Shown here: positions 18,566-27,033 of the stretch, piece after piece
How the letters are laid out: every line of letters begins with the position of its first letter
Numbering within the stretch: position 1 is the first letter of the stretch
NCBI GenBank assembly: GCA_947457615.1
Contig: CANGWK010000012.1
Coordinates: 1 to 64,000, forward strand
Reading direction: 5' to 3'
DNA length: 64,000 bases
Source: Flavobacteriaceae bacterium
GTDB lineage: Bacteria; Bacteroidota; Bacteroidia; Flavobacteriales; Flavobacteriaceae
Notes under the pieces: model-generated
The model's database searches: none
What the model was told of the DNA's origin: nothing
What the model saw: the letters and a program-made list of their open reading frames with translations, nothing else
Made by a program: the position numbers and the translations under genes

Positions 18566-18573
18566 CAAATTTA
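18566..18573 (-). promoter_or_regulatory. -7 element of the saccharopine dehydrogenase gene
   Basis: TAAATTTG on the minus strand, 21 bp upstream of the ATG; no TTG at standard -33 spacing. Confidence 0.5.
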
Positions 18574-18611
18574 GGAATTTGTAATGATTTGACGCTCTTT
18601 TTTGATAAAAA

Positions 18612-18645
18612 CAAAAAAGCTCGTTCAAAAAGTAGAACGAGCTTT
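18612..18645 (-). terminator. Terminator of the DUF3108/membrane protein operon
   Basis: AAAGCTCGTTC pairs with GAACGAGCTTT around an 8-base loop, with a T-run on the minus strand. It lies 20 bp past the stop at 18665. Confidence 0.88.
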
Positions 18646-18664
18646 ATAATTTGTCAAATTAGAA

Positions 18665-18988
18665 TTACTCTAAACCTTCTAAACCTTCTAAATCTGTTAG
18701 ATCTTCTTTTTTAGATTCTACTTTTTGCTGTTCAAATTTAGTGTCAACTGCAACTTTATCTTTTATTAAAAAAGTTTTTCCTAAAACTACTAATCCGCAG
18801 ATATAAGTAACGATGAAAAGTATCTTGGTGAATTTTCGTTGAACGACATCCGATTTTTTAAATGCTAAAAAAATGAAAAGTAATGCCATTCCGATAGGCG
18901 CAAGCGCTAGAGTATCTAGAGGCAATAACGAAAAAATCACACTAATGATGGTTAAAACGACGGCAATAATTAAAAAAATTTTTCTCAT
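18665..18988 (-). CDS. Small membrane protein of unknown function
   Basis: A 107-residue protein with three hydrophobic segments (about 4-22, 26-43, 57-74) and an acidic, Leu/Gly/Glu-rich tail (LTDLEGLEGLE). No family is recognised. It starts 2 bp after the DUF3108 gene, so the two form an operon with a shared terminator. Confidence 0.7.
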   Translation of the reverse strand: MRKIFLIIAVVLTIISVIFSLLPLDTLALAPIGMALLFIFLAFKKSDVVQRKFTKILFIVTYICGLVVLGKTFLIKDKVAVDTKFEQQKVESKKEDLTDLEGLEGLE

Positions 18989-18990
18989 AA

Positions 18991-19752
18991 TTATATTCCA
19001 GATGCTGATGTTAATGCTAATTGACCAGTGCCAACTGGGATACTGAATTTCATTAAAATCGGCACCTTTTTAGCATCGGCAGTTAAGTAAATTAGGTTTT
19101 TATCTTTTCCTCTTAGGACATCAGTTTTGGCTCCGATAGAAAGTTTATAACAATTTTTAGAACCTAAATTTCCAGCAGAAACGGTCTCGTTTCCTATTAA
19201 TTTTATCGTAACTGGAATTTGTTTTTCGTCAAAAACAGCGACGAATGATTTCGATTCTCCTATTTTCATTTTGGCGATATCCAGAGTTCTTAATTTATAC
19301 ATTAAGGTAACTACGTCTAGTGTGGAACTTCCAACAGTAAAGGTTCTTGTTTCTTCGGGAGTGTTTTTTCTTTTAGATGTACTTGTAACCGAATTACCTT
19401 TAAATGCATACTTTTCTTTTTTAGTCCAACCACCTTCTTCAATGCTTCGTTTATAAAGACTGGGTTTCAAAGTAATTGGATCTACATAGGATTCGTAGGA
19501 ATCTCTAATTCTGAAGAACTTATCCCATTTTGCATAAGTTGCCAATTCGCAGTTTAGATGTAAATACGAGTTTTTGGATGTCTTTACCATTTCAGTTGAA
19601 AGAGTCACTTGAGCCAATTGAGTCATTAGTCCGCTCATATTATAGGACCCTACAAATATCAAATTTTCACCAGAAGGGATTCCAGTATTATTATCTGTTT
19701 TGAAAGAACAAAAAATCAAAATCAGAGCAAGTGAAAATAGAGTTTTTTTCAT
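18991..19752 (-). CDS. DUF3108 domain-containing exported protein
   Basis: The 253-residue protein has a signal peptide (KTLFSLALILIFCSF) and a beta-rich body with the DUF3108 pattern: VDPITLKPSLYKRS, LDVVTLMYKLRTLD, and a final LTADAKKVPILMKFSIPVG. The domain is found in envelope proteins of unknown function. It is the first gene of a two-gene operon and has a -7 element 18 bp upstream. Confidence 0.85.
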   Translation of the reverse strand: MKKTLFSLALILIFCSFKTDNNTGIPSGENLIFVGSYNMSGLMTQLAQVTLSTEMVKTSKNSYLHLNCELATYAKWDKFFRIRDSYESYVDPITLKPSLYKRSIEEGGWTKKEKYAFKGNSVTSTSKRKNTPEETRTFTVGSSTLDVVTLMYKLRTLDIAKMKIGESKSFVAVFDEKQIPVTIKLIGNETVSAGNLGSKNCYKLSIGAKTDVLRGKDKNLIYLTADAKKVPILMKFSIPVGTGQLALTSASGI

Positions 19753-19769
19753 AAAAAAATATTTAAATG

Positions 19770-19777
19770 CAAATATA
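19770..19777 (-). promoter_or_regulatory. -7 element of the DUF3108 operon
   Basis: TATATTTG on the minus strand, 17 bp upstream of the ATG; the -33 region is not clear. Confidence 0.5.
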
Positions 19778-19874
19778 AAAGTTTAAAATTGTTTTATGTA
19801 AAAGAAAATACAAAAGTCCTTTCTTAATTGATAGATAACTAATAAATTTGATTAAAATTATACCTAATCTAAAA

Positions 19875-20261
19875 ATGAACAATAAAATAGTATCAACAGC
19901 AGCTTTTTTTGGAATGACTTCTATTGTTTTGGGTGCTTTTGGAGCACATGCCTTGAAACAAGTTTTAACTATTGAGCAGTTAACTACATTTGAAACAGGA
20001 GTGAAATATCAAATGTACCATGCTTTGTTTTTATTGTTTTTGAGTTTGAACACTCATTTGAGTGATAAAGTTAAAAAAACGATATTAATAGTAACAATTT
20101 TAGGCGTCATTTTGTTTTCAGGTTCTATTTATTTATTAGCTACTGACAGCATGAACACATTCAATTTCAAGGTTATAGGATTTGTAACTCCAATTGGAGG
20201 GTTGTTTTTAATTGTTGCATGGAGTATAGTAATGATAAAATTTCTTCAAAAGAAAATATAA
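19875..20261 (+). CDS. DUF423 family membrane protein
   Basis: A 128-residue protein with four hydrophobic segments and the DUF423 signature (GAFGAHALK near the N-terminus, VKYQMYHALFLL). Function unknown. The frame can be extended to a TTG at 19848, but the ATG at 19875 (MNNKIVS) gives the usual family length and is preferred. Confidence 0.85.
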   Translation: MNNKIVSTAAFFGMTSIVLGAFGAHALKQVLTIEQLTTFETGVKYQMYHALFLLFLSLNTHLSDKVKKTILIVTILGVILFSGSIYLLATDSMNTFNFKVIGFVTPIGGLFLIVAWSIVMIKFLQKKI

Positions 20262-20298
20262 TTTACTTATTAACTATAACGTTGTAATAATTAATTTT

Positions 20299-20306
20299 TA
20301 CCTTTG
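20299..20306 (+). promoter_or_regulatory. -7 element of pckA
   Basis: TACCTTTG, 35 bp upstream of the pckA ATG. No TTG at the standard spacing. Confidence 0.55.
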
Positions 20307-20341
20307 CGATATTATTATTAATTGCAATTAAAGAATTTTTT

Positions 20342-21979
20342 ATGGACAACTACGTCTCGTCTACGAAATCGATTTCGTTAAATCAATATGGAATTCAAAA
20401 CCCTAAGGAAATTATTTATAATCCCTCCTTTGAATTTTTATTTGAAGAAGAATTAAAACAAGGATTAATTGGTTATGAAAGAGGTCAACTTACTGATCTC
20501 GGAGCTGTAAATGTTATGACTGGTGAGTTTACTGGTCGTTCTCCAAAAGACAAATATATTGTTAAAGACAGCATTACCGAAAATACAGTTTGGTGGAATT
20601 CTGAAAAAGCAGTAAACGACAACAAACCAATTTCACAAACTACTTGGACCGCTTTAAAAAAAACCACTGCAGAACAACTTTCAGGAAAACGATTATTTGT
20701 TGTAGATGCTTTTTGTGGTGCAAATGAAAACACCCGATTAAAAGTTCGTTTTATTATGGAGGTTGCTTGGCAAGCACATTTTGTAAAAAATATGTTTATT
20801 CGCCCTACGGAAGAGGAATTACAAAATTTTGGCGAACCAGATTTTGTTGTAATGAATGGTTCTAAAACTAGTTTCAAAGATTATAAAAACCACAAATTAA
20901 ATTCGGAGGTATATGTAGCTTTCAATCTTACTGAAAAAATGCAGTTGATTGGAGGTACTTGGTATGGCGGTGAAATGAAAAAAGGGTTGTTCTCTATGAT
21001 GAACTATTATTTGCCATTACAAGGAATAGCATCAATGCATTGTTCAGCAAACAAAGGTGCTGATGGGGATGTTGCTATTTTCTTTGGATTATCTGGAACA
21101 GGAAAAACCACTTTATCTACGGACCCAAAACGAGAATTAATAGGTGATGACGAACATGGATGGGATAATGATGGTGTCTTTAATTTTGAAGGAGGTTGTT
21201 ATGCTAAAACTATAGATTTAAGTAAAGAAAACGAACCCGATATTTATGGTGCAATTACTAAAGACGCTTTACTAGAAAATGTTACGGTAGATGCCAATGG
21301 TAAAATTGATTTTAAAGATGGATCGGTAACTCAAAATACAAGAGTTTCGTATCCAATAAACCACATTCAGAATATTGTTAAACCAGTTTCTAAAGCGGGT
21401 CATGCTACAAAAGTTATCTTTTTAACTGCAGATGCCTTTGGAGTAATGCCACCAGTTTCTAAATTAACTCCTGAGCAAACTAAATATTATTTCCTTTCGG
21501 GATTTACCGCTAAATTAGCAGGGACCGAAAGAGGAGTAACACAACCAGAGCCAACTTTTTCTGCTTGTTTTGGTAAAGCATTCCTTTCTTTGCATCCAAC
21601 ACAATACGGACAAGAATTAGTTAAGAAAATGGAAGAAAACCAGGCTACAGCCTATATGGTTAACACCGGCTGGAACGGAACGGGCAAGCGAATTTCTATT
21701 AAAGACACCCGTGCTATTATTGATGCTATTCTAGATGGTTCCATTGAAAAAGCAGAAACTAAAACAATTCCAATTTTTGATTTTGTAGTGCCAACTTCTT
21801 TACAAAATGTAGATTCTGCAATTTTAGATCCTAGAGATACTTATAAAGATGCTGCAGAGTGGAAAACTAAAGCAGAAGATTTAGGTGCCCGATTTATTAA
21901 AAACTTCGTTCAATATACCGACAATCCAGAAGGTAAAAATCTTGTTCTAGCGGGACCTAAATCACTATTAACAAACTAA
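20342..21979 (+). CDS. pckA: Phosphoenolpyruvate carboxykinase (ATP)
   Basis: Converts oxaloacetate and ATP to phosphoenolpyruvate, CO2 and ADP, the entry step of gluconeogenesis, in the cytosol. The 545-residue protein has the usual length. It shows the P-loop [11 protein letters not shown] (249-259), the kinase-2/metal motif IGDDEHGW (267-274), the substrate-binding [11 protein letters not shown] near 61-71, and [10 protein letters not shown] in the C-terminal domain. It has its own -7 element and a strong terminator. Confidence 0.97.
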   Translation: MDNYVSSTKSISLNQYGIQNPKEIIYNPSFEFLFEEELKQGLIGYERGQLTDLGAVNVMTGEFTGRSPKDKYIVKDSITENTVWWNSEKAVNDNKPISQTTWTALKKTTAEQLSGKRLFVVDAFCGANENTRLKVRFIMEVAWQAHFVKNMFIRPTEEELQNFGEPDFVVMNGSKTSFKDYKNHKLNSEVYVAFNLTEKMQLIGGTWYGGEMKKGLFSMMNYYLPLQGIASMHCSANKGADGDVAIFFGLSGTGKTTLSTDPKRELIGDDEHGWDNDGVFNFEGGCYAKTIDLSKENEPDIYGAITKDALLENVTVDANGKIDFKDGSVTQNTRVSYPINHIQNIVKPVSKAGHATKVIFLTADAFGVMPPVSKLTPEQTKYYFLSGFTAKLAGTERGVTQPEPTFSACFGKAFLSLHPTQYGQELVKKMEENQATAYMVNTGWNGTGKRISIKDTRAIIDAILDGSIEKAETKTIPIFDFVVPTSLQNVDSAILDPRDTYKDAAEWKTKAEDLGARFIKNFVQYTDNPEGKNLVLAGPKSLLTN

Positions 21980-22023
21980 TCAAACGAAAATTGTTTGGCA
22001 TTAATGCAGGATATATTTTATGA

Positions 22024-22059
22024 AAAACCCCCAAATTCTTATAAAGAATTTGGGGGTTT
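22024..22059. terminator. Bidirectional terminator between pckA and hemD
   Basis: AAACCCCCAAATTCTT (22025-22040) pairs with AAGAATTTGGGGGTTT (22044-22059), a 16-bp perfect stem. T-tracts occur on both strands, stronger on the minus strand. It serves the convergent pckA and hemD operons. Confidence 0.88.
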
Positions 22060-22082
22060 AATGTATAAAAATTTTTAAATTT

Positions 22083-22841
22083 TTATTTACCTTTATTGGC
22101 TTCTGCAACATAACGTTCTAAAGCCATAGTCATAGAAGGTGTTTCTGGAGTAGGAGCCAGAATGTCAATACGCAATCCATGCTCTAGAGCTTCTTTTTGA
22201 GTAGTGCTCCCAAAGACAGCAATTCGAGTTTCATTTTGTTTAAAATCAGGGAAGTTTTTAAACAAAGATTTAATTCCTGTTGGGCTAAAGAATGCTAATA
22301 CATCATAATAAACATCGGCTAAATCAGAAAGATCACTCATAACGGTTTTGTAGAAAACAGCTGGAGTCCAATCAATTTTTAAATTGTTTAAGGTGGTTGG
22401 TGCGTCAGCATTAAGTTGGTCTGATGCAGGTAACAAATACTTTTCGTCTTTATATTTTTTGAAAAGAGGCGCCATGTCGGCAAAATCTTTTTGTCCAACA
22501 TAAATCTTACGTTTTCTGTAAACCACATATTTTTGTAGATAGAAAGCTATAGCTTCCGATTGGCAAAAATATCTTAAGTTTTCAGGTACTTTATAACGCA
22601 TTTCCTCAGCAACTTTAAAGAAGTGATCCACAGCATTTTTACTAGTTAGAATTATAGCTGTAAAATTATTAAGGTCAATTTTCTGAGCTCTTACATCCTT
22701 TGCGCTTACGCCTTCTACATGAATAAAAGAGCGAAAATCTATTTTTACCTTATGCTTTTGTTTTAAATCAAAATAAGGGGAATTCTCTACTTTAGGTTCT
22801 GGTTGTGATACCAAAATCGTTCTTACTTTCAAGTTTGACAT
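22083..22841 (-). CDS. hemD: Uroporphyrinogen-III synthase
   Basis: Cyclises hydroxymethylbilane to uroporphyrinogen III in haem synthesis. The 252-residue protein shows the weakly conserved HemD pattern: TILVSQPEP at the start, FTAIILTSKNAVDHFF, ALAFFSPTGIKSLF-like (VLAFFSPTGIKSLF), and the final RIAVFGSTTQKEALEHGL. It lies 8 bp after the DUF4271 gene, an arrangement conserved in Bacteroidota. Confidence 0.9.
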   Translation of the reverse strand: MSNLKVRTILVSQPEPKVENSPYFDLKQKHKVKIDFRSFIHVEGVSAKDVRAQKIDLNNFTAIILTSKNAVDHFFKVAEEMRYKVPENLRYFCQSEAIAFYLQKYVVYRKRKIYVGQKDFADMAPLFKKYKDEKYLLPASDQLNADAPTTLNNLKIDWTPAVFYKTVMSDLSDLADVYYDVLAFFSPTGIKSLFKNFPDFKQNETRIAVFGSTTQKEALEHGLRIDILAPTPETPSMTMALERYVAEANKGK

Positions 22842-22849
22842 GTTGTGCT

Positions 22850-23515
22850 CTAATTTTTTGTAATCAAATAATATATGAAATAATATGGAGCTATTTCAAG
22901 AGCGCAAAGATACAAAATAAAATAAAAGAACTTACTAAATATTAAATTTTGATAAATTTTTAAAGAAAGAAAATAAGTAAGTAAATTTATTGTTAATAAA
23001 ATAACAATAATGCTGTATATTACTGTATTTGGAGTATAATTATTATAGAAAAGAATCAGGGTTACAGGCAGTAATAAAAGTCCTGTGTAGGTTCTGAAAG
23101 TAACTTTTTGAAGATTAAACTGCTCAATGACTTCTTCAATTCCAAAAACAGTTGCAATGATTTTCTCTAATAAGAATTTAGAAAGAATAAAAACTGTAAG
23201 AAGAGTAAATATACGAACAAATAAAATCCAATCTGTTTTTTCGCCAAATCCTAAGTGGAAGAAAATTAATTGAATAAAAAAAGAAAGTGAAATCAGGTTA
23301 ACCGTTACAAGCAGCACATTGAAACCGCTCATTAAATGCGTACTTTCTCTATAAATCTTACTGTATTTGTCCGAAATAATAAGTTTAATAAAATCGTTGA
23401 AACGAGAGTCAAATGTTGATTTAGCAATAGCAATAAACACTAATGAAAAAATGAAAACAAGGGTGGCCCAGTCTTTATTTTCTATCAATCTCGGATGTAA
23501 TTGGAGTGCTATCAT
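22850..23515 (-). CDS. DUF4271 family membrane protein
   Basis: A roughly 221-residue protein with six or so hydrophobic helices and the DUF4271 features (FDSRFNDFIKLI near the start, YTGLLLLPVTLILFY). Function unknown; its steady position upstream of hemD suggests a link to haem synthesis or envelope maintenance, by context only. The frame reaches a TTG at 23524, but that lies inside the -7 element, so the ATG at 23515 is the start. Confidence 0.85.
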   Translation of the reverse strand: MIALQLHPRLIENKDWATLVFIFSLVFIAIAKSTFDSRFNDFIKLIISDKYSKIYRESTHLMSGFNVLLVTVNLISLSFFIQLIFFHLGFGEKTDWILFVRIFTLLTVFILSKFLLEKIIATVFGIEEVIEQFNLQKVTFRTYTGLLLLPVTLILFYNNYTPNTVIYSIIVILLTINLLTYFLSLKIYQNLIFSKFFYFILYLCALEIAPYYFIYYLITKN

Positions 23516-23521
23516 GACTTG

Positions 23522-23529
23522 CAAAATTA
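23522..23529 (-). promoter_or_regulatory. -7 element of the DUF4271-hemD operon
   Basis: TAATTTTG on the minus strand, 6 bp upstream of the ATG, implying a nearly leaderless transcript. Confidence 0.5.
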
Positions 23530-23589
23530 CTAAATTTTATTTGTTCATACTATTATAATTTTATTAAGATTAGGATGGCATAAAATGAT

Positions 23590-23597
23590 TATTTTTG
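23590..23597 (+). promoter_or_regulatory. -7 element of the mannosyltransferase-dihydroorotase operon
   Basis: TATTTTTG, 22 bp upstream of the ATG at 23620; no clear -33. Confidence 0.5.
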
Positions 23598-23619
23598 CCA
23601 AAACTATTTTACTCTAACT

Positions 23620-24345
23620 ATGATTTGTGGTCTTGTAATTATTCCAACGTATAACGAAATTGAAAATATTGAAAGCATTTTGAGAGCAGTTTTTTCATTA
23701 TCTAAACCATTTCATGTTCTTGTTGTAGATGATAATTCACCAGATAAAACCGCAGATAAAGTTAAAGATCTTCAAAATGAATTTCAGGAAAATTTGTTTA
23801 TTGAACAGCGTTTAAAAAAAGCAGGTTTAGGAACCGCATACGTTCACGGATTTAAATGGGCTTTAGAAAGAAATTATGAATTTATTTTTGAAATGGATGC
23901 CGATTTTTCCCACAACCCACAAGATTTAGAACGATTATACGAAGCTTGTCACTCAGGAGGTGCCGATCTTGCAATTGGTTCTCGATATGTTACGGGAGTA
24001 AATGTGGTAAACTGGCCATTAAGTAGAGTTTTGTTGTCTTATTTTGCTTCGGTTTATGTAAGAATGATTACCGGAATGAAAATAATGGACGCCACTGCGG
24101 GATTTATTTGCTATAGCAGAAAAGTATTAGAAAGTATTAATTTGGATAAAATAAAGTTTATTGGTTATGCTTTTCAAATTGAAATGAAATATCGTGCATT
24201 TTCTAAAAACCTAAATATCAAAGAAGTACCTGTTATTTTTACAGATAGAACTAAAGGTCAATCTAAAATGAGTAGTTCCATTATTAAGGAAGCTATTTTT
24301 GGGGTTTTGACTTTACGAATAAAAAAAATGTTTAATAATCTATAA
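23620..24345 (+). CDS. Polyprenol monophosphomannose synthase (GT2)
   Basis: Transfers a hexose, usually mannose from GDP-mannose, to polyprenyl phosphate at the inner face of the cytoplasmic membrane. The 241-residue protein shows the GT2 order: IIPTYNEIENI, VVDDNSPD, EMDADFSHNP (DxD metal site) and GSRYVTG. The length is that of a single-domain dolichyl-phosphate mannosyltransferase-like enzyme, without C-terminal membrane helices. It is the first gene of an operon with dihydroorotase and DUF4296. Confidence 0.9.
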   Translation: MICGLVIIPTYNEIENIESILRAVFSLSKPFHVLVVDDNSPDKTADKVKDLQNEFQENLFIEQRLKKAGLGTAYVHGFKWALERNYEFIFEMDADFSHNPQDLERLYEACHSGGADLAIGSRYVTGVNVVNWPLSRVLLSYFASVYVRMITGMKIMDATAGFICYSRKVLESINLDKIKFIGYAFQIEMKYRAFSKNLNIKEVPVIFTDRTKGQSKMSSSIIKEAIFGVLTLRIKKMFNNL

Positions 24346-24396
24346 ATTAATATTTGATGTTTTAAAAATGAACCATCAAAATAAGCAGAATAAATA

Positions 24397-25737
24397 ATGA
24401 ATACTGTTTTAATAAAGAATGCAAAGATTGTAAATGAAGGAACAATTTTTGAAGGTGATGTATTGATTGAAGGCGAATTCATCAAAGAAATAGGCCAAAG
24501 TATTAGCCATAAAAGTTCTAATTGCAAAGTAATTGATGCCGAAGGAAACTATTTAATCCCTGGTGCTATTGATGATCAAGTGCATTTTCGCGAACCAGGA
24601 TTAACTCACAAAGGTACTATTGCCTCAGAAAGTAGAGCCGCTGTTGCTGGAGGAATTACATCTTTTATAGAACAACCGAACACAGTTCCTAATGCGATTA
24701 CTCAAGAATTATTAGAGCAAAAATATCAAATTGCTTCTCAAAGTTCGTATGCCAATTATTCGTTTATGATGGGCGGTACTAATGATAATTTGGATGAACT
24801 TTTAAAGACAAATCCGAAAAATGTTGCAGGAATAAAATTATTTTTAGGTTCTTCTACAGGAAATATGTTGGTCGATAACGAAGAAGCACTAGAAAAAATA
24901 TTTTCAAGTACCAAAATGCTAATTGCTGTACATTGCGAAGATGAAGCAACTATAAAAGCGAATCTAGAAAAATATAAAGAAGAGTTTGGTGACGATATTC
25001 CGGTAACAATGCACCATTTAATTCGTAGTGAAGAGGCTTGTTATATTTCTTCTTCTAAAGCGATTGCGCTTGCCAAAAAAACGGGTGCAAGATTGCACGT
25101 CTTTCATCTATCTACAGCCAAAGAAATGGAACTTTTTTCAAATAAAATTCCGTTAGCAGAAAAGCAAATTACCGCTGAGGTTTGCATACACCACCTTTGG
25201 TTCTCCAATGAAGATTATGTCACTAAAGGCAATTTTATAAAATGGAACCCTGCAGTAAAAACGGCTTCCGATAGAGATGCTTTATGGAAAGCATTGCTTA
25301 ATGACACTATAGATGTTATCGCCACAGATCATGCGCCTCATACAATAGAAGAGAAATCTCAAAAATATTCAAGTGCTCCTTCCGGAGGGCCCTTAGTACA
25401 ACACGCTTTGGTTGCACTATTTGAAGCGCACCACCAAGGTAAAATCTCTGTGGAGAAAATTGTTCAAAAAATGTGTCACAATCCTGCCATTATTTTTAAA
25501 ATTGAAAAAAGAGGTTATATCAAAGAAGGATATTATGCCGATTTGGCAATTGTAAATCCATCTAAACCTTGGAGCGTAAGTAAGGATAATATTTTGTATC
25601 AATGTGGATGGTCTCCATTTGAAGGAACTAATTTTAAATCTAGAATTTCTCATACATTTGTAAATGGCCAATTAGTATATGAAAATGCCAAAGTTAAAGA
25701 GATAAAAGCAGCCCAAAGATTGCTATTTGATAGATAA
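24397..25737 (+). CDS. pyrC: Dihydroorotase
   Basis: Interconverts carbamoyl aspartate and dihydroorotate in pyrimidine synthesis. The 446-residue length and motifs fit class I dihydroorotases: GAIDDQVHFREPG (59-65 region), HCEDEATI, HVFHLSTAKEM and ATDHAPHT with the catalytic Asp. The usual metal pair HxH near the N-terminus reads QVH (Gln61, His63), as I recall for other Bacteroidota enzymes, so the metal site may differ from the classic form. It lies between the polyprenol mannosyltransferase and DUF4296 genes. Confidence 0.88.
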   Translation: MNTVLIKNAKIVNEGTIFEGDVLIEGEFIKEIGQSISHKSSNCKVIDAEGNYLIPGAIDDQVHFREPGLTHKGTIASESRAAVAGGITSFIEQPNTVPNAITQELLEQKYQIASQSSYANYSFMMGGTNDNLDELLKTNPKNVAGIKLFLGSSTGNMLVDNEEALEKIFSSTKMLIAVHCEDEATIKANLEKYKEEFGDDIPVTMHHLIRSEEACYISSSKAIALAKKTGARLHVFHLSTAKEMELFSNKIPLAEKQITAEVCIHHLWFSNEDYVTKGNFIKWNPAVKTASDRDALWKALLNDTIDVIATDHAPHTIEEKSQKYSSAPSGGPLVQHALVALFEAHHQGKISVEKIVQKMCHNPAIIFKIEKRGYIKEGYYADLAIVNPSKPWSVSKDNILYQCGWSPFEGTNFKSRISHTFVNGQLVYENAKVKEIKAAQRLLFDR

Positions 25738-25746
25738 TTTTATAAT

Positions 25747-26088
25747 ATGAAAAAATTTATTTTACTTTTCACAATACTTATTTTTGGAGTTGTAGGCTGT
25801 AAAGACGAAATTATTCCTAAGCCAAAGAATCTTATTTCCAAAGAAAAGATGGAAGATATTATTTATGATTTGTCCCTACTAGAAGCGGCAAGAACTCGAA
25901 ATTCAACAGTTCAATATTTTATTAAGCCAACTGAATTTATAAAAAATAAATATAAAGTAGATAGTTTGACTTTCGCTCAAAGCACCCAATATTATGCATC
26001 AGATATTAAAGAATATCAAAAGATGTATGATACGGTGAAGGAACGTCTTATTAAAGAAAATGAAAAATTAACCAAAAAAATTAAGTAA
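25747..26088 (+). CDS. DUF4296 lipoprotein
   Basis: A 113-residue lipoprotein (lipobox FGVVGC) with the DUF4296 pattern: PKNLISKEKMEDIIYDLSLLEAAR and later YYASDIKEYQKMYDTVKERL. Function unknown. It starts 9 bp after pyrC and is followed by a terminator. Confidence 0.87.
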   Translation: MKKFILLFTILIFGVVGCKDEIIPKPKNLISKEKMEDIIYDLSLLEAARTRNSTVQYFIKPTEFIKNKYKVDSLTFAQSTQYYASDIKEYQKMYDTVKERLIKENEKLTKKIK

Positions 26089-26118
26089 GCTTTCCACTTT
26101 ATTGTGGATGGCTTTTTT
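26087..26118 (+). terminator. Terminator after the DUF4296 gene
   Basis: AAGC..TCCAC (26087-26097) pairs with GTGGA..GCTT (26104-26114), followed by TTTTTT. It separates the first three genes from the two small exported proteins downstream, perhaps only partly. Confidence 0.75.
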
Positions 26119-26164
26119 GCTTTTAGGAAATTTTATATTTTTTTTACTATTTTTGGTGTATAGT

Positions 26165-26533
26165 ATGAAAAAAACAACCATAATAATTTATTTTCTATTT
26201 TTAATATGCTTCCTATGCACCGCTTATTCACAAGATAGAAAGAAAGATATTATTGATGGTTATTTAAAAGAAACTATTTATAATAAATATAAAAAAGTGG
26301 TTTGGGCTTTTGACAAAAAAGATTTTGATGAATTGTTTTTTGAATTTTTTCAAAAACAAAATGATACTAAAATAATTCTTACCAAAGAGGAATTTTATAT
26401 CTATACTATTAAAATTGCTATTTATTCAGAAAAGTACGGAATGCTGTATAAAAATCATAAAGAAGAGGCCCAGCAAACAAAGAAAGAATGGTTTGATAAG
26501 AAATATTCAGATTATTTAGAATCTAAAAAATAA
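26165..26533 (+). CDS. Exported protein of unknown function
   Basis: A 122-residue protein with a signal peptide (KKTTIIIYFLFLICFLCTAYSQ) and a highly charged helical body. The frame opens earlier at a TTG (26102), but that lies inside the terminator, and the ATG at 26165 gives a clean signal peptide. No family is recognised. The lipoprotein gene follows 4 bp later. Confidence 0.65.
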   Translation: MKKTTIIIYFLFLICFLCTAYSQDRKKDIIDGYLKETIYNKYKKVVWAFDKKDFDELFFEFFQKQNDTKIILTKEEFYIYTIKIAIYSEKYGMLYKNHKEEAQQTKKEWFDKKYSDYLESKK

Positions 26534-26537
26534 TTAT

Positions 26538-27023
26538 TTGAAAAAGTTTAGTTTACTTTTATTGATTGTAGTTTTACAATCTTGTAACTATTTTGAGAAG
26601 CAAGTACCTTCCGAAAAGGATTTGCTAGACCAGCAAATTAAAGAAATCAATTGGAAAGAAGTAGATCAATATCCATCCATAGCGGATTGCGAACAATTAA
26701 CTAATTCTCAACAACAAAAAAATTGTTTTTTCGAGTTTATGGCAAGTGCCATACAAAAAAAATTAAGTGTTGACACCTTAAAAATATTATTCCCAAAACT
26801 AGATACAATAGAGGTTAAAGTGACTGTGAATTCGGATTCTAGCATGCAATTTGAACCTCAATTTCCTAGAGATACCGTTGCCTACGATACCATTAAAATA
26901 GACAGTATATTAAAAATAAAATTAGTTGATTTTCCGAAAGTGAATCCTGCTATTAAACGAGGAATTCCAGTTAAAACGCAATTTATTCTACCCGTTATTA
27001 TTAAAACAGAAAGCAAAAAATAA
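26538..27023 (+). CDS. Lipoprotein of unknown function with TTG start
   Basis: A 161-residue protein whose lipoprotein signal begins directly at a TTG codon (translated MKKFSLLLLIVVLQSC), 4 bp after the previous stop. No in-frame ATG could start it without losing the signal. The body contains a repeated DTIKI/DTLKIL-type pattern and ends KTQFILPVIIKTES. No family is recognised. It converges with the phospholipase D-like gene. Confidence 0.65.
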   Translation: MKKFSLLLLIVVLQSCNYFEKQVPSEKDLLDQQIKEINWKEVDQYPSIADCEQLTNSQQQKNCFFEFMASAIQKKLSVDTLKILFPKLDTIEVKVTVNSDSSMQFEPQFPRDTVAYDTIKIDSILKIKLVDFPKVNPAIKRGIPVKTQFILPVIIKTESKK

Positions 27024-27033
27024 ATTTTTAAGG

